From Hexactinellida sp. DTS-2022 (lineage: Eukaryota > Porifera > Hexactinellida), in contig JAPNXP010000002.1 in NCBI GenBank assembly GCA_028753945.1, positions 7,998,001 through 8,062,000 of the forward strand: a DNA stretch of 64,000 nt, read 5' to 3'. The notes beneath the pieces are model-generated. The model did not search any database and had not been told where the DNA came from. It saw only the letters and a list, made by a program, of their open reading frames with translations. Made by a program: the position numbers and the translations under genes. Shown in pieces: positions 47,165 to 57,698 of the stretch (position 1 is the first letter of the stretch; each line of letters begins with the position of its first letter).

Positions 47165-47556
47165 TTATCCCCTCATCCACCAACAAAACGAGCCCAGGCA
47201 TACTAGGATAGGTATCCCGATGCCCAGGCCCAGGCCAATAACTATGGCATCAGAAATAGCGCTCTGCATGCCACGGAGGTGGAGCAATTCATCGTGCTCA
47301 GCTCCGTGCACCCCCCGGAGCCGCGCCACTTCCCTGAGCGCGTCATCACGTTCAGCTAAATATAGTGTTATAGAGTGGGAACAGGAAATCTACACATGCT
47401 CAAGTGAGTGAAAGTACCTCGGTATTTCTCAGCTTCGCCGCGAGCGGCCGCCTCTCTCCTGCTGAATTCGCGGCGAGCGCCCGTCTCTGCTAATTGGGCC
47501 ACACGGATTAGGCGATGCACTTCTGGGATATCAGTTATCCTGAGCGATAATGGCAT
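47165..47556 (-). CDS. Tandem gene B: paralogue of gene A, 109 aa
   Basis: Exon 1 is 47556-47418 (ATG at 47556), intron 47417-47356 (62 bp, GTACTT...TTTAG), exon 2 47355-47165 ending TAA. The intron is phase 1, as in gene A. The protein has an Arg/Glu-rich helical region at about 15-77 (RREFSRREAAARGEAEKYR in exon 1; AERDDALREVARLRGVHGAE opening exon 2), and a hydrophobic anchor at about 83-107 (AIVIGLGLGIGIPILVCLGS then FCWWMRG). Compared with gene A the start of exon 2 (xxRDxALxE) and the anchor are similar, while exon 1 is almost unalignable. The start lies 733 bp from gene A's start, matching the tandem unit. GC content of the exons is far higher than in surrounding DNA. Function unknown. 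Confidence 0.74.
47356..47417 (-). other. 62-bp intron of gene B
   Basis: GTACTTTCACTCACT at the donor side and CACTATATTTAG at the acceptor side; homologous to the gene A intron in length, phase and end sequences. Confidence 0.75.
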
Positions 47557-47580
47557 TTCTAATTGTATATGTTATATCAT

Positions 47581-47686
47581 ATTTCATTATTGTACAGAAT
47601 AAATGGTGACCGATTGTCTCAATTATTGGATCAGAGTGTATCTTTCCTATTTCTATAAAGGAAAGAAATATTCCATCATTTCCAAG
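47581..47686 (-). promoter_or_regulatory. Conserved upstream block of gene B
   Basis: Identical to 46848-46953 over about 106 bp. The match ends abruptly at 47687, where the T-rich arrays begin with different sequence. Confidence 0.6.
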
Positions 47687-47699
47687 GCAATTTTCACTA

Positions 47700-47880
47700 T
47701 TTTTTTGTGTGGAATTTGTTTTTTGTGTATTTTTTGTAGTATTTTTGTTTTTTGTGTATTTTTTTGTTGTAATTTTGTTTTTTGTGTATTTTTTTGTAGT
47801 ATTTTTTGTTTTTTCTGTATTTTTTTGTTGTATTTTTGTTTTTTCTGTATTCTTTTGTAGTTTTTTTGTTTTTTGTTCTA
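47700..47880 (+). repeat. T/G-rich low-complexity array, copy 2
   Basis: Same composition as 46960-47160, upstream of gene B. Apparent reading frames on both strands are low-complexity artefacts. Confidence 0.85.
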
Positions 47881-47886
47881 CAATAC

Positions 47887-48103
47887 ATGATACATAAATA
47901 TTATAACATAACATAACTAATAGTTTCCGTACACATTCCGGTGCAATGTAATGTAACTAAGTTGTAGAATTAGGTTTAGCTTCTTCCAAACATACAAAAA
48001 ACTAACAAAAGTTTCTAATAGTTACAATAAAGGTTGAGACTAAGTATTATAAATTGTATAACAAATAATAACTAATAAACATACAAATAAAAAGTTTTAG
48101 CGA
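47887..48103. other. No gene seen
   Basis: AT-rich spacer between gene B's upstream region and the end of the Mutator-like gene. Contains ATAACATAACATAACTAA short repeats. Confidence 0.4.
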
Positions 48104-49305
48104 CTAACAACAATTACATAGGGGGCATATCCACAAATCATCTTCTCCGACATCTACAGCTACAACATTCATATTCCTCAAACAATTATTATGATGCCAA
48201 CCATCACAGATATCACAACATAACCAGGCTACACTTACACTAATATCTTTACCAATACTACTACCCGCCTTGTTCAATATCCCACTGTCTTCGCTCCCTC
48301 CACATATTTTACATTTTATGTCCATATCCCGTGGCACAGTTGCTGTTTGGGAAAAGGCTCCGCTATTATAGGTAGCTCCACGCTTCCGGGAGCGCTTTGC
48401 TTGTTTTAGGGACCACCTACGCTTAGTATTATTTGCACATCTTAAACTATTTGTAATTCTCTCATTATCGAACTCTTTACCAAATTATCTATTGAAAAAT
48501 AACCGTTCAATCCTAAAATATCGATGATTTTTTGAATCCCAGCTATCCCCTCGTTGAAACGAAGAATTGATAAACTACAACCTAATTACATCAAACTCAA
48601 TTCTATTGGCTTAGTTTTACTAATACAGTTCCAAATCATCCCATGAAGGTTCTCATTCAAATTTGAGGTATTACCACTCTGAACCTTTTCCAAAAATGAC
48701 AGCGCAAAATATGGTGCTAAAATATCTAAAACACGATCCCTACAGGCTAAACTGATGCACCTGGGATGTTTTGGAATGGTATCTCCTACAACTACCGCTT
48801 TCTGATACATGCAAAATGAATCAACACCCTTCTCACAATATTTATGCATTTCATGACAATTCTCATCATTAGCAGCTAAATGATAAACAATTCCCAACAA
48901 TGCTTCACGTAATTCAATTAGATTACCACCAATTCTACTTTTTACAACAAAGCCATAAAGTGATGTTATTTTATCAATTATATTATCAGCTAAAAGATTT
49001 ATTTCAATAGATATATCTCCTAATTCTTCACTATCACCCCAATTATCTCTCCCTTTTTTCAAATCCCTAAGCGTAGATGGCCGATATAGATCCCTAACAG
49101 ATCTTTTCTGCGCTTCTGTTTTACATTGCCCCAATTCGTGTTGCAATAGTGTCTTTTGAGAAGCAATAAATTCTTTTTGTTTTTCAACTAAATGTATTCG
49201 TATACGCTTCTGAACATGGCTCAAACATTCCTCCCTCCTTATTGTTAAATTAAATTCCCCATAAATGTTATTTTCAGCTAATATATTGATACTTTTATCA
49301 TCACC
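48104..49305 (-). pseudogene. Mutator-like transposase with C-terminal PHD finger, 5'-truncated
   Basis: The main minus-strand frame (49224-48586, open upstream to about 49305) holds CEKGVDSFCMYQKAVV and SGNTSNLNENLHGMIWNCIS, the H/C..KGxDSxCxYQ and GxTxNxNExLxxxIW pattern I associate with animal Mutator-like elements (Pfam Mutator, PF20700). After a TAA at 48586 the same frame continues (SLSILRFNEGIAGIQKIIDI), shifts near 48480, and joins the frame 48470-48104 with basic KRRWSLKQAKRSRKRG and then a C4HC3 PHD finger: CKICGG, CCDICDGWHHNNC and CPLC. PHD fingers bind histone tails, so targeting to chromatin marks is a plausible but untested role. The N-terminal half is missing where a hAT-like end begins at 49303. 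Confidence 0.75.
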
Positions 49306-49490
49306 ATCCAGGGCTGTATCAACTCATTTTGAGTTGGAAAAATCAACTCATTTTTCTGAATGAGTTGAATGAGTTGGTAGTGGTCTAAATGAATGAGTTG
49401 AATGAGTTGATAGCTCACTTGAATGAGTTGAAATGAGTTCAACTCATTTTAGAAATGAGTTTGTTTGAACCAACTCATTTCTAAAATTGG
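49303..49490 (+). repeat. AATGAGTTG-repeat region with hAT-like end
   Basis: Starts CAGGGCTGTATCAACTCATT, a hAT-type terminus, followed by more than ten short copies of AATGAGTTG in both orientations. The other terminus is not visible; it may have been removed by the TTAA-2 element at 49670. Confidence 0.5.
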
Positions 49491-49669
49491 TTAAAATATA
49501 TATCATAGTCAATAATTGTGCTGCCATGTGGCATAAGTAGTATTTGCGTCAACCCATAGTGAGATGCAGATCCCATCTCAATAATCGAAAAATACTCGAA
49601 ATCATGAAAATAGTGCTGAAGCAAGTTTTTTAGCAACAGTGGCTTGCATCGCATATGTATACAATTTTT

Positions 49670-51246
49670 TTAAGGAGATAGACCGGTGGATTTTCGACAC
49701 CCGATGACCCCCAATTATTATTGTGTTTATGAACAGTACTAATTATTCTAAGAAGGACGTAGATACTCAGAATTTTTAAAATCGAAAAATTTGAATTAGA
49801 TATTCATAGTCAAAGTTTAGCCTAATAGTGAATCCATACTAGTATTCAAAATTCTAGCTATTTAAGGTTCAGGTCTACTCTACAAAATACCAAAATTTCG
49901 ATAAAATCCCAAACATTGTAAATCTCGTTTTTATTGCATTTTCTGATTGTGTGGACACCCATGTGGATTCTCACGAAATTTCAAAGAAAAATTCCAATTA
50001 TTTCTCCAGTTTGACTGACTTCGAGTTTTGATAAAAATATCGGGGTTCTGGTGTTGGTTGCCGGTTGCAGTATACCATAGAAACTTGATAATTTCGGGAC
50101 ATAGCCACATATAGGTTTTATCTTATATTAGGATAGAACAGCATATATCGCATCTTAATTTCAAATCATATGGATAAATATTGAATACTTTCAATGATAC
50201 ATACTTTTTAGTGTCCTCCACCTAAGCCACTGCCATAGGGGACACTCTTTTCAAACCCCGCTATCTCCAAACACAATTATTGGCATTGCGGAAGTCATAT
50301 TATGACTTATATACCACCTAGAAACAAAATCTCAACGGTTTTGGACAGCTCTCAATTAGTTCTATCATATGAGTGCAGCGATTTCATTTGTAACTTCTCT
50401 TTTTCTTTTAATTTAATTTATTGATGATGAAAAAAGTGATGTCCACATTTATTGATGAAAAATTTGACTAATAAGTGATTAAAAGAATTCTTGCACTCAT
50501 ATGATAGTTTAGAAGTTTCTCCATGCAATGCAACAACATTCTACTCTTAATCATTAACAGGAAATACTTATCCGTTCCGCAAAATACGATTTTATAGAAG
50601 AAAAAAAATTTCACTGAGTTACCTAGATCGAATATTATTGCATTTTTGCCATTTAGAAGCTGAAGTAAATCCGCTGTAAAAATTTAATTAATTCGGGTGA
50701 ATATATTTGGTAGAAGAGCTCTAGAGTATACCTGAACCTTAATCTATTTGGCGCATGTTCTATTATAGTGCAAGTTTAACTCTACTACATTAGTACAAGG
50801 GTTTATGCCACACAGAATTTGTGATATCGATTTGATTCTTTTTTTCCATAGATTTTCAAATAATCAAGCGATTTTATCAGAAATTTGGCATTATATAATT
50901 ATTAACTCTAAAACATTGTAATAAAGTTGAAAATCGAAACGGCAAAATCCCAAGAACAACTGACAAGGATCATTTTTGAGGGATAATTTTTTTCTCTACG
51001 ACTTATACTTTTTGAGATACACATAAGTATACAAAGGTCACTCCCCGGAAATTCTGACAGATTGTATTTGTACAAAATGAAGGTGATTTTGACCTTTGGT
51101 GACGTCAAAAAGGTAAAAAAAATGTCCGAATCAAATTTTTCTTTTGGATTTGGATAGATACCATGTCAAGGTAGAGCGAGGAGTATTTATCATAGATAAT
51201 TTGGATCCAGCCTTCGATTGACAAATCGACCGGTCTATCTCATTAA
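49670..51246. mobile_element. TTAA-2 element, second copy, with TTAA-1 insertion
   Basis: TTAA flanks, ends GGAGATAGACCGGTGGATTT and (other strand) TGAGATAGACCGGTCGATTT. Internal sequence matches 15662-16300 closely. A TTAA-1 element is inserted at 49862; the uninterrupted copy at 15855-15870 shows the empty site. Confidence 0.85.
49862..50742. mobile_element. TTAA-1 MITE, copy 5, nested in TTAA-2
   Basis: TTAA on both sides and GGTTCAGGTCTACTCTA / CCTGAACC ends. The body is the diverged subtype also seen at 44767-46040. Interrupts AGCTATTTACTCTAATTGGC of the host element, duplicating TTAA. Confidence 0.88.
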
Positions 51247-51249
51247 TTG

Positions 51250-51420
51250 AACATACGGATTTAGGATAAGTATCATTTATTGGGTATAAATTTTTTTGAG
51301 TCTTAATCCCTTGTATCTTTCTCAAAAAAGTTGGGCATCTACCCTGGCATCTGGTCAATCCAAATATTCCTAGAAAATGGGTACTGAGCGGCTGCAATCA
51401 TGTGGAAAGTATTTTTATAC
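51250..51420 (-). repeat. Dispersed repeat R-C
   Basis: TTGTATCTTTCTCAAAAAAG followed by TTGGGCATCTACCCT matches 6072-6110 next to R-A copy 1. Only two partial copies are present, so the class is unknown. Confidence 0.5.
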
Positions 51421-51469
51421 TATATTAAACTTTACCTTCTAACATGAAATGGAAAGTTGATATGTCTAG

Positions 51470-51725
51470 GAAGTTAGAGCTTAGCTATCGCATATTAATT
51501 TGTTTCAAGGTTTATGGTCACATGACTGAAATGACACCACCATATATGGGTATCTGAATTAATAGGAATGTAACCATTTGGATAAATGTCTCATTTGTTC
51601 TTCCAATGAGTTTGTAATGGGATATTAGTGTGATTTAATGGTTAGAGCTAAGCTCTAGAGTGTATACAGTAGGAGAGATGAAATTTGCTGCGTCATCAAA
51701 AATGGGCACATTACATGCCCATATA
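51470..51725 (-). repeat. Dispersed repeat R-B, copy 2 (inverted)
   Basis: Reverse-strand counterpart of 28605-28930: GCGTCATCAAAAATGGGCACAT at its right end mirrors the start of copy 1, and GGTAACATTCC-like and CCATATATGG landmarks follow in mirrored order. Confidence 0.6.
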
Positions 51726-52154
51726 TGGATCATTTTGTAAACTGTGCGTGTTAGGGTCACGAAATGTAATATTGACGGATGGGAAGTCGGGTATTATGAT
51801 TTTTTTGAGACGTATGACAGGATTCTAGCACCTCGGGTGTCTAAGAAAAAAAATTGACAAGAAAACGTACCTCGAATGGTATTATTGGCCATAAAGTTTC
51901 ACATTTTCACATTTATAGATTTTTTTTGATGAATTGACCATTATTTTGGTCAGTGATTGCTTGGATAGAGTATTGAAAACACCAATCCTACCAATGTTGA
52001 AGAATAGAGTTTTGAGAATCGTTAAAAGTTGTGAAACCAATGTTTTGCTTTACAAAATAGCTCATAACAATGTAAATACGATAGGAAGAGACTCATAACA
52101 AAGTTCAAGGGTTAAATATGGTCGTTTCACTGTACTTTTACCACAAATAAAATA
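51726..52154. other. No gene seen
   Basis: AT-rich DNA between repeats. Confidence 0.4.
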
Positions 52155-52820
52155 TCGGGGTATGTTGAATTTCTTTGTTAAATTTCGATTAATTTCCATG
52201 CGTAGACACCTTAATACTAATGTGTACTCTCAAGAGATTTCTAATAAAAATTCCTATTATTTTTACAGTTTGACAGACTTTGGTCATCTCAATCTAGGAA
52301 TTAAAGGTTCAAATTCTTTCCAAAAGCCTCTATCTCAAAACTAACATTTTCAGATCTGCGGAGAGATGATTTTGTCAATTTTGATCGTGGAATCAAAAAC
52401 TCAAAGGTTTCGGATAAATCTCGTAAAGATCCAACTTTTAGTCGTGCGATTTAATCTATTATGAATAGTTCATGTGTATTTTGGATTTTGGATAAGGAAA
52501 TCTTCATTTGAAGGTCGACACACATAAAAATATTTGAAATCCATAAAAATTTGGATTTTCATAATTCCAAGACTCAAAATTTATTTTACATCCACCTAAA
52601 CACATTTTATCAATAACATTCTTCGTCTTGATTATGATTGCTGATAGATCGATTCCGAAAAAACGCTATAATTATAAAAATCTTTTTCCTCTCTTAGTAT
52701 ATTTGCCAATATTATTGTATTTTTGGCAAACTGAAGATGAAGTATATCCGCTATAAAAATTTAAATTAAATTGGGTAAATATCTTTAGTAGATGTGCTCT
52801 ATAGGATACCTGAACCTTAA
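52155..52820. mobile_element. TTAA-1 MITE, copy 6, left end lost
   Basis: Body matches 26815-27420 (AATACTAATGTGTACTCTCAAG, CCTATTATTTTTACAGTTTG, GGATACCTGAACC then TTAA). The left terminal 30 or so bases are replaced by other sequence. Confidence 0.75.
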
Positions 52821-52870
52821 CTTTGTAGAGAAGTTCTATAGAAACTGGCCATAATTAACTTCCTGACTCC

Positions 52871-53607
52871 TCTACTGTAGACTGCCTAACTAATACACAT
52901 TGTAGCAGGAGGAAATCATGTCGATTAAATAATTCAAATTTCAAGAAAATTCGGATTTAGACATTGTTTTGTACTCTCTATCGATTTCATTCAAAAAATC
53001 AAAATTTTCAGAAATTGTTATGATGACGTAGCATAAAATTGAACTGCTCCACCTGCCTGCCACTTGCTTTTGTAGAATATAAATGATATAATTTCGCCGT
53101 AGAAATACCCGAAAGAAGATATTAGACTAAATAATATCTATTTTAGTTTATTTGGTTTGGCTAATACAAAGTAGTGAATACTAGTGATAGATACAAATAC
53201 CTATATTTTAGTTATATCTATTAGATATAACTCAAATATAGGTATTTTTTCGTAATCCATGGATCATCAAATACAGATTTGTCGAGTTGTTTAAAATGAT
53301 GCAACTTTAGTTTAGTGAATCGGAATTGGTCAATTTTTGAGATCTGATAACTAATAAATAGTCGTCATTGTTCAAGTTTAGAAACAAAGGATTACTTACA
53401 TGTTAACGGCGTTCTATCGATTTAAAGAGAAAGTATATGTCATCACTTTTTGTCGAAATCCTCAAGTAAATTTTTTCCAAAATTCTAGCATGTGGATATA
53501 TCTTTGTGCTCGTGTTAGATTTCAAATTAATAGGTTCTAAATATTAAATACAAAGAACTACACGGTATGCTATTTTCCTGAAAATCACTCCGGCAGTCTA
53601 CGGTTAA
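52871..53607. mobile_element. TTAA-4 MITE, copy 2
   Basis: Inverted relative to copy 1: starts CTGTAGACTGCCTAACTAAT and ends CCGGCAGTCTACGG then TTAA. The left target site reads TCTA instead of TTAA, probably a mutation. It contains an added hairpin (53196-53252) not found in copy 1. Confidence 0.75.
53196..53252. repeat. Hairpin of about 22-bp stem
   Basis: AAATACCTATATTTTAGTTATATC, loop TATTA, GATATAACTCAAATATAGGTATTT: a nearly perfect stem inside the second TTAA-4 copy, absent from the first. Confidence 0.7.
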
Positions 53608-54059
53608 GGGTGTCCAAGCATGGAAATATATAGGAAATTACCAACGGTGTCGACGTGATGAAACCCCGAAAATATAATTTTCACTCCCAATAAACCTTTT
53701 GGTGCAAGAGTAACCTCAAACTAGTTATCTTTTGCACCCAACCTTTAAATTTCACATTCCTCATATATATGACCTTTATTATGACGTTTAAACACCTCCA
53801 TATATGGTCAAAAATTCAATGTTTCCCGTTTTTATTCAAATTTTCACTGAAGGTTACCAATTATGGGATTGTTAATTCCACATCTCTAGAATTACATTTT
53901 CCATGATATACACTGTATTTGACACGTTTATTTGTCATTCATTTACTAATTACGAATTCAGGTTAACATGGCAGCACAGACGAATAATCACATAATTAAT
54001 GTGAAATTGAATCGGGACAATTTCAAATTATAACCAAACAATCACCTGAATAACACCTT
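53608..54059. other. No gene seen
   Basis: AT-rich DNA. No frame or repeat recognised. Confidence 0.4.
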
Positions 54060-54415
54060 CTTCCTCCTTGCCACCTCCACCTCCTCCATCCTCCTTTATA
54101 CATCCACCATCCTCCGCCGACCTCCTAACCCTTGAAGGGGGACCTACCAACGACCTCTTAGTCGGAGGATTATCCCTCCGAATAAAAGTCTTAATGGAGA
54201 TAGACTACCCCCTTCAAGGTACGCTTGATATACCAGTTTTCGGCTATAGGATTTGCAAATAAAATCTTGCGTTCAAATCGTTTCTGTCAAACAAAACTAA
54301 ACACTATATACAACTTACCTTCTAGTCCTCGGACTTTCTTTCGGAGGTCCTGGTTCGCCCGCTTCATCTCCCAGCAAACTAGGCACCTCCTATAATCTTC
54401 CACGAACATTTTCAT
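54060..54415 (-). pseudogene. Possible third member (gene C) of the A/B family
   Basis: Exon 1 at 54415-54319 (ATG, 32 codons plus one base) has MKMFVEDYRRCLVCWEMKR and the basic helix NQDLRKKVRGLE, then a consensus donor GTAAGT. Its short length, charged helical character and phase-1 end equal those of genes A and B. Exon 2 is uncertain. Acceptor-like AGs lie 35, 53 and 75 bp downstream; the one at 53 gives a frame ending in a modestly hydrophobic RLLFGGIILRLRGRW tail, the one at 75 a short non-hydrophobic tail. A GGAGGTGGA-type run follows, as it does after gene A. I rate it as a diverged or broken relative. Confidence 0.4.
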
Positions 54416-54724
54416 TATCTAATAATTAATAGTTGATTTGATAAAATACTAAATCCAACATAGGTTGGAATCAAGCTTATAAACAAATTTATATGTAATG
54501 GTATAAAATCTAACACGTCAGTTGAGATAGGGTAAGAATTTGATTGAGTGCATAATAGGTTGCTTCAATATCCATATACGAGAATGGGCACCACTTATGT
54601 TTTTGAAATTATTATCAGACTCCCGTGCACCTAGAATTAAAATGTACTAGTGGAAAAGGCTCGCAATACACGACTTCTTATGCGTCCCTAATACATTTTG
54701 TGACCCTCAGACGCCCCATTTTTT
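54416..54724. other. No gene seen
   Basis: Upstream region of gene C. It has no visible match to the 106-bp block of genes A and B. Confidence 0.4.
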
Positions 54725-55080
54725 CAAATGACCATATATGGGCATGGATATGTGCCACATTTTGATGATTCAGCAATTTTGTATCTCATAAAATAGAGAA
54801 AGCAGAGCTTAGCTAATATCGATTATTCACAATAATATATCATGCATATATCATTGGAATAACAAATTGGAGTATTTTCCAAATAGTCACCATGTTAAGA
54901 AGCCCATGCCCATATATGGAGGTGTCATGTGACCACCACAAATCATCGATCATGAAAATCAGAGTTGTGAAAGATCTTAGCTCTAACTTGCTAACATTAT
55001 CAGTAATCGTTTTCGAGGAATATGACCTGCTTCAATTATCTTCAAACCATTATCTGTCAGAAGTATTGAAGGTTTGTGCC
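54725..55080 (+). repeat. Dispersed repeat R-B, copy 3
   Basis: TGTGCCACATTTTGATGATTCAGCAA at the start and GAGCTTAGCT, CCCATATATGG, GTGACC and TTAGCTCTAACTTGCTA further on match the order of elements in 28605-28930. Confidence 0.55.
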
Positions 55081-55221
55081 ACTATTGTGTCCTTCTAAAC
55101 ACTCTTCTCCACATAAATATTTTCTAATACCGGCAGTGGAAAAAGCTAGAGAACTCCGTGATTATTTATCGTATCAACTTGAAATTTCGAGGAGATGTAG
55201 TTTATATATATATATAAATAA

Positions 55222-55951
55222 CGTTCAGGCTCTACATAGCTCGTCGGGCCAAAATTGACGGATTGCTCATGAGTATTTTATTCTATCTATTAAAATGCTA
55301 TATTTTGTTGTATATCAAATTTTAGGAGTAACGCATCACTCGTTTACAAGTTACAGACATTTTAAAAGTCGATCCTATATAGTCATTAATGTTAGCTTTC
55401 CATTAATGGAGATTTTAGTGGAAATCTACCGAAAAAAGAATTTTCTGTAAGACCGTTTGAAGTCAATTTGATTCGAAATCGAGTCAACTCAATTGCAATA
55501 GTTAGTAATACTATAGAAACATAATCTCATGCAGAATAGGGAATTTTCATAGTAAACTCTTTATAATAATAGAATCCAAATTATAAGAAAGGTCAAAATA
55601 TTAAGGAATTTCTAACCATAACACAAAGACAAAGGTCAAATATAGAAAGTAAACACAATATATATGCGTCCGTGGTAGAGAGGATACCTAAGAGATTCTA
55701 ATAATTGCAGAAACTAGTGTTGATAAGAATGGGAAACAATTGAGTATGCTAGGTCTTACATAAATTGTGGTTAGATACGAATCCATATTGAATAGGCTGA
55801 TATACTGAATAATTTCTTAAAATAGCTACAGTTACATTTCTATGATTCATAATCGATTGAAAATTGAAGAGTACGTAGATAACACTGTAAGAATACATAA
55901 TAAAATGCTATCTCGAATCCCATGACGAGCTATGTAGAGCCTTCAGAGCGT
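55222..55951. mobile_element. Possible inverted-repeat element
   Basis: AGGCTCTACATAGCTCGTC near 55227 and GACGAGCTATGTAGAGCCT near 55925 form an inverted pair about 0.7 kb apart. Adjacent TAAAATGCTAT is also mirrored. Target duplications are unclear and there is no coding sequence. Confidence 0.5.
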
Positions 55952-56620
55952 TTCAATACTTTTTTCTAATTTCGCAAAGTTGTATGGCCACATTTCTCAA
56001 AAATATGGAAATTCCATCAAAAAATTGACCTAAATTTTTGAAATCCCAAATAATAATATTAATTTAGATATTATTGGTGATTTTCTCGTATACGCAAATT
56101 GAATGCATATTTATTTGATGAGTTATGAAGTAAAAACAAAGTGTTTCAAGTTATCATGTTTTTCTACTAGATATATCTATGGCTTATATTACATAGCAAC
56201 GCTATATATGTTTTCATTGAATATAGGCAAGTTTAAGAATGAAATCAATGATGTTAGTAATAATTCATATACTATACAGTAAGGTAAAGGAACTGATATA
56301 CTAATTGAATTGACATCGTAAAAAGTATTGATTTTACCCATGACGTCACAGTCATGAGAAGTCGTAGGTAGCGTTAAGAAAAAAAATAGCAAACCGAAAA
56401 TGAAGAAGAGAATTGTGTAAATACTAAATAGTAATAATTAACTTTTAGATAATTATAATACTAATATTATAATAATGAAATAATAATAGTGTAAGTTGCA
56501 TAATTCTGAGTTTTAGATTAGAGGGAGTAATAGAGCATAATATCTAATAAGGCTTCAAAAGCTACATAATTTGTTTACATATATTACTAACTAACTTTCT
56601 ATCTTTATTCAAGCCAAAAT
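55952..56620. other. No gene seen
   Basis: AT-rich DNA with short frames only. Confidence 0.4.
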
Positions 56621-57105
56621 CAGCAGCACTCTATAAGGAGTTCCTATTTACGGGGTATCGAGTAAACAATTACAAAATCAACAGCACTCTCTAAGGAGTT
56701 CCTATCTACGGGGTATCGGGTCAACGAATACACAATCAACAGCACTCTCTAAGGAGTTCCTATCTACGGGATACCGAGTCAACAAATAAACAATCAACAG
56801 CACTCTTTAATGAGTTCCTATCTACGGGGTATCGAGTCAACGAATTCACAATCAACAGCACTCTCTAAGGAGTTCCTATCTACGGGATATCGAGTCAACG
56901 AATACACAATCAACAGCAATTTCTACTAAGTTCCTATCGACGGGGTATCGAGTCAACGAATACACAATCAACAGCAATTTCTACTGAGTTCCTATCTACG
57001 GGGTATCGAATCAACGAATACACAATCAATAGCACTCTCTAAGGAGTTCCTATCTACGGGATATCGAGTCAACGATACACAATCAGCAACACTTTCTAAG
57101 GTGTT
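56621..57105 (+). repeat. 58-bp minisatellite, about 8 units
   Basis: CAGCACTCTCTAAGGAGTTC, then CTATCTACGGGGTATCGAGT and CAACGAATACACAATCAA recur every 58 bases from about 56624. Two adjacent units share the variant CAGCAATTTCTAC. The pattern suggests recent unequal exchange. Confidence 0.92.
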
Positions 57106-57698
57106 ATCTACTAACAACAGCTCAATGAACAACAACTTTCATATCCAAAGGTGCCACTCGAAGGGGAGGGGCCTGGTAAGACGAGTGGCTTGCAGTAGAC
57201 GCTTATTTGTTTTGCTGTGTAAACCCTCCAGGGGATTGGAAGTACAATTGTGTAAACAAATATAGTTTTGATTCAAGTGGTATGCATGTTCTATTATATA
57301 ATGTTTCAAATTATATCATATACCATTAATAGCAATTGATTCTCCAGTGCCATACAAACTATAAATCTCGGGATAAATATCGTTGTATAGCTAAGCAACA
57401 TTTTGTTGAGCAAACTAAATAATTTCCGATTGTCTTACAGGTAGAATTCAACCGATATAATTAGTAACTAATTATCATAGATCGTTGAGTCAATGTATAT
57501 TATAGTTGCTATTTGAGAAAACGAGCTACCATGACTGTCTAGATTCTAAATTCCTAAGCTAAAAGATCAAATTTATCTTTAGAAATATTTTATTAATTAA
57601 CTGATTATTAGTTCCAGATTTATCTATTCTAAATCGTAACATACCAAAGTTAAGAGAACTAATTAAAATTAGGAAATAATGACAAAAGTATTAATGAA
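57106..57698. other. No gene seen
   Basis: AT-rich DNA between the minisatellite and the foldback element. Confidence 0.4.

Noticed and set aside
46960-47880. Lys/Thr/Asn-rich and Phe/Val-rich reading frames on both strands
   Set aside because: They come from T/G-rich low-complexity arrays; both strands are open at once and there is no non-repetitive protein sequence.
54068-54262. Plus-strand proline-rich frame starting MPPPPPPSS
   Set aside because: It lies antisense to the gene C region and its proline run is the complement of a GGAGGTGGA repeat.
55668-55735. tRNA-like GTCCGTGGTAGAGAGG
   Set aside because: The A-box resemblance is weak and no GGTTCGAATCC-type B box follows.
56621-57105. 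Regular 58-bp repeats resembling a CRISPR array
   Set aside because: Units are contiguous with no unique spacers, and the window is eukaryotic.
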